Assembly: GCA_029781865.1 (NCBI GenBank)
Contig: JAKOVW010000054.1
Span: 276,017 to 340,016 of the forward strand
Direction of reading: 5' to 3'
Source of the DNA: Bacteroidota bacterium
GTDB taxonomy: Bacteria; Bacteroidota; Bacteroidia; Chitinophagales; Saprospiraceae
Length of the DNA: 64,000 nucleotides
Position 1 is the stretch's first letter, and every line of letters starts with the position of its first letter. Shown here one piece after another: positions 27,330 through 34,292 of this stretch. Under the pieces are notes generated by a model that ran no database searches, had not been told where the DNA came from, and saw only the letters and a program-made list of their open reading frames with translations. The position numbers and the translations under genes were made by a program.

Positions 27330-27360
27330 CAAAGATATAACGCTATTCTTATCCGGTCAA
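27330..27360 (-). promoter_or_regulatory. Promoter of the 77-residue gene, duplicate of the transposase promoter
   Basis: Minus strand: TTGAC (27356-27360), 18 nt, TATCTTTG (27330-27337), six bases from the ATG. It shares ATGCTTGACCG and GTTATATCTTTG with the region at 26133-26169. Confidence 0.7.
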
Positions 27361-27435
27361 GCATAAAAATTTCAAACTGAGACACTACCGATGCTTGAAA
27401 GGCCTTAAAACAATGTCTTGCCCACAGTGTTTCTC

Positions 27436-27443
27436 TATATTTG
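27436..27443 (+). promoter_or_regulatory. Promoter -7 box of mqnC
   Basis: TATATTTG matches TAnnTTTG and ends eight bases before the mqnC ATG. No good -33 TTTG is seen at the usual 19-20 nt spacing (CTTG at 27417-27420 is too near). The inserted element ends 46 bases upstream of this box, so the original upstream sequence has been displaced. Confidence 0.45.
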
Positions 27444-27450
27444 AGCAATT

Positions 27451-28608
27451 ATGCCTAACGCCAGTCGAATTACAGATCCTTTATTGCATCGTGCCTTGAA
27501 TTCAGAATTCCTTTCCGCGGAGGAAGGCCTGGTTTTATTTGAACAGGCACCAACCGCAGAACTCATGAATGTAGGCCATTTGCTGCGAAAACAAAGGGTA
27601 CCTGGCAATACAGTTACCTGGATTATCGACCGCAATTCCAATACGACAAATGTCTGTGTGGCAAATTGTAAATTTTGCAACTTCTACAGACCACCGGGGC
27701 ATAAGGAATCCTATATCACCAGCATTGAAGAATACAAGGAAAAAATAGAAGAGACTTTCCGGTATGGAGGTGAACAACTTTTACTTCAGGGAGGCCATCA
27801 TCCGGAGCTTGGACTTGAATTTTACTGTAATTTATTCCGTGAACTGAAAGCTTTGTATCCACGATTAAAGCTTCATGCCTTAGGACCTCCGGAGGTTGCC
27901 CATATAACCAAACTGGAGAAATCCAGTCATCACGAGGTGCTGAAAGCACTAAAGGAAGCCGGCCTGGATTCGTTACCCGGAGCGGGAGCAGAGATTTTAT
28001 CCGACCGCGTCAGGCGTCTGGTCAGCAAAGGCAAATGCGGAGCCGAGGAATGGCTTGACGTAATGCGTGCAGCCCATAAACTGGATTTGACTACTTCCGC
28101 AACCATGATGTTTGGACATGTCGAAACGAACCTGGAGCGCATGGAGCATTTGGTTTCAATTCGCAATGTGCAGGCGGAAAAACCTCCGCATGCCAAAGGA
28201 TTTCTCGCATTCATTTCCTGGCCCTTTCAGGATGAAGGAACTATGCTAAAACGACTCAAACGGGCCTACAATGCCTGTACTGCAGATGAATACATCCGAA
28301 TGGTTGCTGTTTCACGCATCATGTTACCCAATATCATCAACATCCAGGCGTCGTGGCTGACCGTTGGAAAACAAACTGCCCAATTGTGTCTGCATGGAGG
28401 CGCCAATGATTTTGGAAGCATCATGATTGAAGAAAATGTGGTCTCCGCCGCCGGTGCATCGCATCGTTTCACCACAACCGGAATCCAGAAAGCCATCCGC
28501 GAAGCGGGTTTCATTCCTCAACTCCGCAATCAGCAATACGAATTTATTTCATTGCCGGTTGAAACAGTTGATCAGCAATTGGATCATAGCAAGATGCTGG
28601 TGGATTGA
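27451..28608 (+). CDS. mqnC: Cyclic dehypoxanthinyl futalosine synthase MqnC (radical SAM)
   Basis: The 385-residue protein has the radical SAM motif CVANCKFC (CX3CX2C) preceded by DRNSNTTNV, then YGGEQLLLQGGHHPELGLEFY, HALGPPEV and DSLPGAGAEIL. Those stretches match MqnC more than its paralog MqnE. It cyclises dehypoxanthine futalosine to the naphthoquinone precursor in the futalosine route to menaquinone, in the cytosol with a 4Fe-4S cluster. The other mqn genes are not in the window, which is usual for Bacteroidota. The start is ATG close to a TATATTTG box. The IS1-family element lies just upstream. Confidence 0.9.
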   Translation: MPNASRITDPLLHRALNSEFLSAEEGLVLFEQAPTAELMNVGHLLRKQRVPGNTVTWIIDRNSNTTNVCVANCKFCNFYRPPGHKESYITSIEEYKEKIEETFRYGGEQLLLQGGHHPELGLEFYCNLFRELKALYPRLKLHALGPPEVAHITKLEKSSHHEVLKALKEAGLDSLPGAGAEILSDRVRRLVSKGKCGAEEWLDVMRAAHKLDLTTSATMMFGHVETNLERMEHLVSIRNVQAEKPPHAKGFLAFISWPFQDEGTMLKRLKRAYNACTADEYIRMVAVSRIMLPNIINIQASWLTVGKQTAQLCLHGGANDFGSIMIEENVVSAAGASHRFTTTGIQKAIREAGFIPQLRNQQYEFISLPVETVDQQLDHSKMLVD

Positions 28609-28818
28609 GAGAGAAGGAGATTAGGAAGATAGTCTGTTAGTTGTTTAGGTTGTGAGTTACTCATGTTTAATTTCAATTAATTATTGAGAAAAACTTTTTT
28701 AAATGTTTTATAAGAAATAAATACCATAGCTAAAATTATGACCTGTTTGTTCCACTCAAACATTCATCCATTAAAACCTAACTTACTAAAAGCCTAAACC
28801 CCTAACCATCTTCTCCTC
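28609..28818. other. Short intergenic stretch with a vestigial period-7 pattern
   Basis: Directly after the mqnC stop, GAGAGAGAAGGAGATTAGGAAGATAG loosely resembles decayed AGGARCT-type units, but the match is too weak to call an array. The rest holds no ORF. Confidence 0.3.
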
Positions 28819-29643
28819 ATGTCCGAACTCTATTCCCAAATACAAGAAAGCGCTGAATTCATTTTAAAAAAATTCAAAGATATTCCCCGTCATGCAATCA
28901 TTTTAGGTACGGGTCTGGGATCATTGACTGACAGAATTGAAATCATAAAAGAAATTTCGTTTAAAGTTATTCCGCATTTCATTCCGACCACTGTTGAAAG
29001 TCATTCCGGTAAATTGATATTTGCAACTTGGAAAAATAAACCGGTCATTATTTTATCCGGAAGATTGCATTATTATGAAGGCCATTCTACACAGGAAATT
29101 ACTTTTCCGATCAGAGTATTGAAAGCAATCGGTGTAGATAAATTATGGATAACGAATGCATCAGGCACTGTAAATCCGGAATTCAAAGCTGGTGATATTG
29201 TATTCATTGAAGATCACATCAACTTTCATCCGGAAAATCCATTGCGTGGACTGTATGATCCTCAAATGGGAGAACGATTTCCGGATATGTCCGATGTTTA
29301 CAATAAAGAAATGCTTGAAAAAGCAAAGGATTGTTGTGATATATTAAAAATCAAATTCAATAAGGGAATTTATTTTGGATTGCAGGGGCCGAGTTTGGAA
29401 ACACCGGCAGAATACCGGATGATTCGGATACTGGGAGCTGATATTGTTGGCATGTCAACCGTGCCAGAAGTGATTGTCGCTCATCAATGCAATATGCAGA
29501 TCATGGCGGTATCCATTGTTACCAACGCAACACCTCAAACCGGACCATTTGAAAAGACCACGATGGAATCCGTCATTGAGGTAGTGCGCGTTTCTTCAGG
29601 GAAATTGTTTGATTTGATGGAATCGTTGATTGAAGACAACTAA
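28819..29643 (+). CDS. punA: Purine-nucleoside phosphorylase (trimeric PNP family)
   Basis: The 274-residue protein shows the PNP phosphate loop LGTGLGSLTDRI, the catalytic stretch SGRLHYYEG with the buried His, WITNASGTVNPEFKAGDIV, then GLQGPSLETPAEY with the base-contacting Glu, the GMSTVPEVIVA loop and IVTNATP with the purine-binding Asn. It phosphorolyses inosine and guanosine to the free base and ribose-1-phosphate. Together with hpt, 22 kb away in the window, it gives a purine salvage pathway. The product length matches bacterial trimeric PNP (about 270). The symbol is a family-level choice. Confidence 0.94.
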   Translation: MSELYSQIQESAEFILKKFKDIPRHAIILGTGLGSLTDRIEIIKEISFKVIPHFIPTTVESHSGKLIFATWKNKPVIILSGRLHYYEGHSTQEITFPIRVLKAIGVDKLWITNASGTVNPEFKAGDIVFIEDHINFHPENPLRGLYDPQMGERFPDMSDVYNKEMLEKAKDCCDILKIKFNKGIYFGLQGPSLETPAEYRMIRILGADIVGMSTVPEVIVAHQCNMQIMAVSIVTNATPQTGPFEKTTMESVIEVVRVSSGKLFDLMESLIEDN

Positions 29644-29801
29644 TTTTAATTAAAATCGGTTTTCCATAATATTTAGGTATAGCGTAAAATAACTGAATAT
29701 TTTCATTCATAAACAGTAAATGCAATTTGTACGATTTTCAAACAAATGAATCTAATGAATTAGATTTGAGAATATGATTTTAGTTCCATAAAGAAAAACT
29801 T

Positions 29802-29892
29802 AAACGCAAAGAAGCAAAGTTTTCGCAAAGTTCGCAAAAAAGAATACCATTTGTTAGCGCCCTTTGCGTTCTTCCTTAGCGACTTTGCGTTT
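29802..29892. repeat. REP-like imperfect palindrome (AAACGCAAAG...CTTTGCGTTT)
   Basis: Arms start AAACGCAAAGAAGCAAAG (29802-29819) and end in CTTTGCGTTCTTCCTTAGCGACTTTGCGTTT across 29862-29892; internal copies of TTCGCAAAG and CTTTGCG give a long, imperfect stem. It lies alone in the 316-base gap between PNP and the DinB-like gene. Nothing else in that gap looks coding. Confidence 0.7.
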
Positions 29893-29959
29893 ATTGAATT
29901 CCACCAATTCAAAATATATTTATTAAATGATTCAATAGTATCTTTAAACAAATTAAATT

Positions 29960-30403
29960 ATGAAAGACTATATCCTTAATCTATTTGACTACCACGACCA
30001 GGCCAATGCGAAAGTAATTGATGTTCTATATCCGGAAAATTCCGCAATTTCTGATTATGCTTATAAAATGTTCAGGCATATCGTCATGGCTCATCATATC
30101 TGGTCACACCGGATACTGAAACTTCCTTTTGATTATGAGTTCTGGGCAGAACTGGATAAAAACCAAATTGAAGCATTGATTCAAAAAAATAAAATAGAAC
30201 TGAAACAAATACTGGATCAGGTTAATCTCGATGATCCGATTTCATTCACTAATCTGCAAGGAGAAACATACACGATGAAACTGATCGATATTTTAAGTCA
30301 TGTGTCACATCATTATGCCTATCATCGCGGACAAATTGCAAGAGCAATACGAGAAGCAGGTATTGATCCGCCAAAAACGGATTTGATGTTGTTCCGGCGA
30401 TAG
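29960..30403 (+). CDS. DinB-family (YfiT-like) protein
   Basis: The 147-residue protein is a single four-helix DinB domain: an N-terminal helix ILNLFDYHDQANAKVIDVL, FRHIVMAHHIWSHRI with the first His ligand, and the third helix HVSHHYAYHRGQIARAIREAG with the His pair that binds a divalent metal. Such proteins are metal-dependent thiol transferases or uncharacterised stress-related proteins. A heptad array begins directly after the stop codon, as at rsmA. Confidence 0.88.
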   Translation: MKDYILNLFDYHDQANAKVIDVLYPENSAISDYAYKMFRHIVMAHHIWSHRILKLPFDYEFWAELDKNQIEALIQKNKIELKQILDQVNLDDPISFTNLQGETYTMKLIDILSHVSHHYAYHRGQIARAIREAGIDPPKTDLMLFRR

Positions 30404-30410
30404 GAAGAGG

Positions 30411-30520
30411 GAGGAGTTAGAACTAAGAGCTAGGAACTAGGAGCTAGGAGCCAGGAGCTAGGAACTAGGAGCTAGGAGCCAGGAGCTAGGAACTAGGAGC
30501 TAGGAGATTAGTGCTAAGAG
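30411..30520 (+). repeat. Heptad array, AGGARCT type, left of the four-helix-bundle gene
   Basis: About 14 consecutive seven-base units: AGAGCTA, GGAACTA, GGAGCTA, GGAGCCA, GGAGCTA, GGAACTA and so on, with a higher-order period of 28 bases (GGAGCTA GGAACTA GGAGCTA GGAGCCA in that order) repeated nearly three times, decaying into GGAGATT and AGTGCTA. It is the plus-orientation partner of the inverted array at 31141-31179. Confidence 0.92.
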
Positions 30521-30745
30521 ATTTTAATTTAATTTACCGGTTCGTTTAATTCAATAAATTGCATTTCAATCAGTAAACAGGTTTGTTTAATAAATTTAAT
30601 TGGAAATTGAAGAAGTGTTAAATCCAGTTAAATGTTATAGGATTACTTTTGATATGATAAAGTTCAATTTTGGAAATAATGCAAACTAATAACCAAATTG
30701 GATTTAAAGAATAAGCGTATTAATTCGACATTTTTTAACCTCATT

Positions 30746-31120
30746 ATGAGATCATCAAAATCAATTTTGCAGGAAAGGTCTTTCCGATTTGCCATTTCTA
30801 TTGTTACTCTCTATAAAGAACTTTGTAATGAACAGAAGGAATTTGTGATGAGTAAACAATTATTGAGATCAGGTACTTCAATAGGTGCCAATATTAGTGA
30901 ATCAAAAAATGCAGAGAGTACTAAAGACTTCATGCATAAAAATTACATTGCCCAAAAGGAATGTGCAGAAACCATATATTGGCTTGAACTTTTAAAAGAA
31001 ACTAATTACATAAATAATGAGAAGTACGAACTGATTTATGATGAAGCGAATCAGATTTTCAATATGCTAAGAAGTACAATTGCCACACTTAAACAGAAAT
31101 TCTCAAAATCAATAGAATAA
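30746..31120 (+). CDS. Four-helix-bundle protein (23S rRNA intervening-sequence / Avd-like family)
   Basis: The ATG giving MRSSKSILQERSFRFAISIV (124 residues) is preferred; 16 extra in-frame codons upstream come from a TTG. The conserved core is there: FVMSKQLLRSGTSIGANISE and AESTKDFMHKNYIAQKECAE, then YWLELLKETNYI. Family members fold as pentameric four-helix bundles; relatives include Avd of diversity-generating retroelements and ORFs in 23S rRNA intervening sequences, but most stand-alone copies have no known role. No reverse transcriptase or variable repeat is nearby. The gene lies between two heptad arrays in opposite orientation, about 225 bases from the left one and 20 from the right. 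Confidence 0.9.
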   Translation: MRSSKSILQERSFRFAISIVTLYKELCNEQKEFVMSKQLLRSGTSIGANISESKNAESTKDFMHKNYIAQKECAETIYWLELLKETNYINNEKYELIYDEANQIFNMLRSTIATLKQKFSKSIE

Positions 31121-31140
31121 TTGTTCCTAATTTAAAATTC

Positions 31141-31179
31141 CAGCTCCTGGTTCCTAGTTCCTAGCTCCTATCTCTTATC
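31141..31179 (-). repeat. Heptad array, AGGARCT type, inverted copy right of the four-helix-bundle gene
   Basis: On the minus strand it reads AGATAAG AGATAGG AGCTAGG AACTAGG AACCAGG AGCTGG, i.e. the same units as the left array in reverse orientation. It overlaps the uvrA -7 box. Confidence 0.85.
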
Positions 31180-31183
31180 TTTG
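31176..31183 (+). promoter_or_regulatory. Promoter -7 box of uvrA
   Basis: TATCTTTG matches TAnnTTTG and ends nine bases before the uvrA ATG. Its first bases lie within the inverted heptad array, so the repeat forms part of the promoter region. Confidence 0.55.
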
Positions 31184-31192
31184 CCAGTTCTT

Positions 31193-34036
31193 ATGAAAAC
31201 AACCGAAGTTTATCGCGATCTGGATCATATTGATATTGTTGGTGCAGCTGAACATAATTTAAAGCATGTTTCGCTGAAAATTCCTCGCAATCAGTTAACT
31301 GTGATTACCGGTATTTCAGGAAGTGGTAAATCCTCCCTGGCTTTTGACACGATTTATGCAGAAGGCCAGCGCCGGTATATGGAAACATTTTCCCATTATG
31401 CCCGTCAGTTTATAGGTAATATTGAACGACCTGAAGTGGAAAAAATAGACGGGTTAAGCCCGGTGATTTCCATCGAACAGAAAACCAGTGGCTGGAACCC
31501 GAGATCCACAGTCGGCACAATTACCGAAATCTATGATCTCTTCCGTTTATTGTATGCTCGAGCCGGAGATGCTTATTCACATGTGAGCGGAAAAAAAATG
31601 GTGCGATACACAGAAGAACAAATGCTCGATCTCATTCAAAAGCAATTTAATGGTAAACACATAAGCATTCTGGCACCGGTGATACGCTCCAGAAAAGGTC
31701 ATTACCGGGAATTGTTCGATCAGATCAGAAAACAGGGCTTTAATAAAGTGAGAATTGATGGCGAAATCACAGAATTGAAACCGGGTCTTCAAATTGATCG
31801 TTTCAAAATTCACGATATCGAAGTATTGATCGACCGGATTCAGGTTAGTCCTGATAAAACAGAGCGTCTAACCTATAGTGTTCAAACAGCATTGAAGATC
31901 GGTCAGGACGTATTATTTATTTTGTTACCTGAAGAAAACAAACTGTTTCCCTTAAGTAAACGATTGATGGACGCAGAGTCGGGATTATCGTATGACGAAC
32001 CTTCACCCAACACCTTTTCATTTAATTCGCCGTATGGCGCCTGCCCGGAATGCAAAGGATTGGGAACGGTACACGACGTAGATCTTAAACTCGTCATACC
32101 GGATGACAACAAAACCATTAATGAAGCAGGCATTGTTCCATTAGGAGAAGTGCGGGACAATTATTTATTTAAACAACTCAAACAAATTGCCGACCGGTAT
32201 AAATTCAATTATTCCACTCCGATAAAAAAAATACCGAAGAAAGCACTGGATACTATTTTAAATGGAGGTGATGATAGCTACCCGGCACCGGTTGCGAACG
32301 CATGGTTTGAAGGCAATTACCATTTGGCGAGCGAAGGAATTTTTAATATGCTTAAACGATGGTATCGTGAAACTACTTCCGAAAAAGTGAGACAGTTCGC
32401 CGAAGATTTTATGCTGATCACGGATTGCCATTCCTGCAATGGAACCCGATTAAAAAAAGAAAGTCTTAGTTTTAAAATTGATGAAAAAAATATTGCTGAA
32501 TTAGCCAATATGGATATCAGCGATTTAAATATCTGGTTACAGGATGTTGAACCCAGATTAACAGAACGGCAACGATTAATTGGAAAAGATATCCTTAAAG
32601 AAATCAGAGCCCGAGTTGGATTTTTATTTTATGTCGGACTCGATTACTTAAGTCTTAACCGCACCGCTATCAGTTTGTCCGGAGGAGAGTCGCAGCGCAC
32701 ACGCCTGGCAACGCAAATTGGTTCTCAACTTACCGGTATCACATATATACTGGATGAACCTTCTATCGGATTGCATCAACGCGACAATCATCGATTGATT
32801 CACTCTTTAAAGGAGCTTGTAGAAATTGGAAATACGGTTATCGTAGTGGAACATGATAAAGATATCATGCTGGCTTCAGATCATATCATTGATTTAGGGC
32901 CCGGAGCAGGATTGCATGGAGGAGAATTAGTTGCAGAGGGAACGCCGGAAGCTTTTTTAAAGTTGAATTCCATTACGGCCGATTATTTATCCGGCAGAAA
33001 GAAAATCGAAATTCCTAAAGTCAGAAGAAAAGGAAATGGAAACTATTTAACGCTGTATGGTGCAGATGGACATAACCTCAAAAATCTGAGTATTAAATTT
33101 CCACTGGGCGTTTTCATTTGTGTTACCGGTGTTTCCGGAAGTGGTAAATCAAGTTTAATCAATGAAACACTGTATCCCATCCTGCGTGAATACTTTTACA
33201 ACAGTTTGCAACGACCTTTAGTCTATGACAAAATTGAAGGCATAGAACATCTGGACAAAGTCATAGAAATAGATCAGGATCCCATAGGCAGAACGCCAAG
33301 ATCCAATCCTGCAACATACACAGGAGTCTTTACCGAAATCAGAAATTTATTTACCGGATTGCCCGAAGCCAAAATCAGGGGCTACAAACCAGGACGGTTT
33401 TCATTTAATGTCAAAGGAGGAAGATGTGAAACCTGCGAAGGCGGGGGAATGAAAGTCATCGAAATGAATTTTTTACCTGATGTCTATGTTCACTGCGAAT
33501 CATGCAATGGCAAACGATACAATCGCGAAACCTTAGAAATCCTTTACAAAGGAAAATCCATAGGCGATGTATTGGATATGACGGTTGAAGATGCAACTAT
33601 ATTCTTTGAAAATATTCCGGCGATTTACCGCAAATTAAAAACCCTGTGTGATGTAGGTCTGACCTATATCACCCTGGGACAACAAGCCACAACCCTTTCC
33701 GGTGGAGAAGCACAACGCGTCAAATTAGCAGAAGAATTATCCAAGAAAGATACCGGCCAGACTTTATATATCCTCGATGAACCGACTACCGGATTGCATT
33801 TTGAAGACATTCAACATTTGATTGCTGTCCTGCAAAAATTAGTAGATCGCGGAAATACCGTTATGATTATCGAACACAATCTGGATGTTATTAAAGTAGC
33901 AGATTATGTACTGGATCTTGGCCCGGATGGTGGCAAAAATGGTGGAAAGATAGTTGCCTTTGGCACGCCGGAACAATTAACTAAAATTAAGGAGAGTTAT
34001 ACCGGACAATTTTTAATTCATGAGTTGAATACCTGA
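31193..34036 (+). CDS. uvrA: Excinuclease ABC subunit A (UvrA)
   Basis: From the ATG (TTG four codons upstream discarded) the protein has 947 residues. Two ABC modules are present: Walker A GISGSGKSSLAFDTI near 40 and GVSGSGKSSLINETL near 643; signatures LSGGESQRTRLA and LSGGEAQRVKLA; Walker B ILDEPSIGLHQRD and ILDEPTTGLH. UvrA dimers find bulky DNA lesions and load UvrB. The zinc module in the second half is complete (CETCEGGG ... CESCNGKR). In the first half only the second Cys pair (CPECKGLG) remains, and the preceding segment (ESGLSYDEPSP) has no CxxC; the CPxCG element after RLLYARAG is absent too (AYSHVSGKK). This form is seen in some Bacteroidota UvrA proteins. Confidence 0.96.
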   Translation: MKTTEVYRDLDHIDIVGAAEHNLKHVSLKIPRNQLTVITGISGSGKSSLAFDTIYAEGQRRYMETFSHYARQFIGNIERPEVEKIDGLSPVISIEQKTSGWNPRSTVGTITEIYDLFRLLYARAGDAYSHVSGKKMVRYTEEQMLDLIQKQFNGKHISILAPVIRSRKGHYRELFDQIRKQGFNKVRIDGEITELKPGLQIDRFKIHDIEVLIDRIQVSPDKTERLTYSVQTALKIGQDVLFILLPEENKLFPLSKRLMDAESGLSYDEPSPNTFSFNSPYGACPECKGLGTVHDVDLKLVIPDDNKTINEAGIVPLGEVRDNYLFKQLKQIADRYKFNYSTPIKKIPKKALDTILNGGDDSYPAPVANAWFEGNYHLASEGIFNMLKRWYRETTSEKVRQFAEDFMLITDCHSCNGTRLKKESLSFKIDEKNIAELANMDISDLNIWLQDVEPRLTERQRLIGKDILKEIRARVGFLFYVGLDYLSLNRTAISLSGGESQRTRLATQIGSQLTGITYILDEPSIGLHQRDNHRLIHSLKELVEIGNTVIVVEHDKDIMLASDHIIDLGPGAGLHGGELVAEGTPEAFLKLNSITADYLSGRKKIEIPKVRRKGNGNYLTLYGADGHNLKNLSIKFPLGVFICVTGVSGSGKSSLINETLYPILREYFYNSLQRPLVYDKIEGIEHLDKVIEIDQDPIGRTPRSNPATYTGVFTEIRNLFTGLPEAKIRGYKPGRFSFNVKGGRCETCEGGGMKVIEMNFLPDVYVHCESCNGKRYNRETLEILYKGKSIGDVLDMTVEDATIFFENIPAIYRKLKTLCDVGLTYITLGQQATTLSGGEAQRVKLAEELSKKDTGQTLYILDEPTTGLHFEDIQHLIAVLQKLVDRGNTVMIIEHNLDVIKVADYVLDLGPDGGKNGGKIVAFGTPEQLTKIKESYTGQFLIHELNT

Positions 34037-34292
34037 TTGCTTCTGAGAAAAGAAAGATAAATCGGGTAAAACGCTATGTAACTTTAGTGCTTTCTACAAA
34101 ATCAATTTTCAATATCCAATTTTCAATGCTCAATGCTATTTGAAAATCGATTATTGAAAATATGACATCAATCGAAAATTTTTTAATTCCTGATTGTACT
34201 TGAAATTGCGAAGTTATCTGTGCAGAATCTGGATTATTTCCAGTACCGAAGACTATGAGGTAAAAATAATTTCTTCAAAAATATTCAATTGA
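34037..34292. other. Intergenic stretch with imperfect inverted repeat of TCAATTTTCAATATCC type
   Basis: Between uvrA and the convergent CHRD gene. It contains CAATTTTCAATATCCAATTTTCAATGC followed by ATTTGAAAATCGATTATTGAAAATATG, giving a loose inverted repeat at 34102-34165. No ORF or RNA gene seen. Confidence 0.45.

Larger units (their letters stand above)
24880..27389. mobile_element. Complete IS1-family element with passenger genes (2,510 bp)
   Basis: Perfect 20-bp terminal inverted repeats, GGTAGTGTCTCAGTTTGAAA at 24880-24899 and its reverse complement at 27370-27389. They are bordered by an 8-bp direct target duplication, GATGCTTG, at 24872-24879 and 27390-27397. Inside are a single-frame IS1-family transposase and several ORFs that are not transposition genes: a 78-aa protein, a 162-aa protein, a 77-aa lysine/glycine-rich protein and two peptides of 37 and 42 codons. 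An ordinary IS1 element is about 0.77 kb; this one is over three times longer. Intact ends and an exact target duplication imply recent insertion. Confidence 0.92.

Noticed and set aside
24871..27398. Nine-base target duplication (CGATGCTTG)
   Set aside because: Possible, but it would make the element ends unequal by one base; 8 bp with symmetric 20-bp ends is simpler.
27451..28608. Calling the radical SAM gene mqnE
   Set aside because: The GGHHPELGLEFY and GPPEV stretches match MqnC, and the length fits; MqnE has a different N-terminal part.
30411..30520. CRISPR array
   Set aside because: Unit length is 7 bases with no spacers and no cas genes; it is a tandem short repeat.
30746..31120. 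Diversity-generating retroelement (Avd)
   Set aside because: No reverse transcriptase, template repeat or variable repeat within the window.
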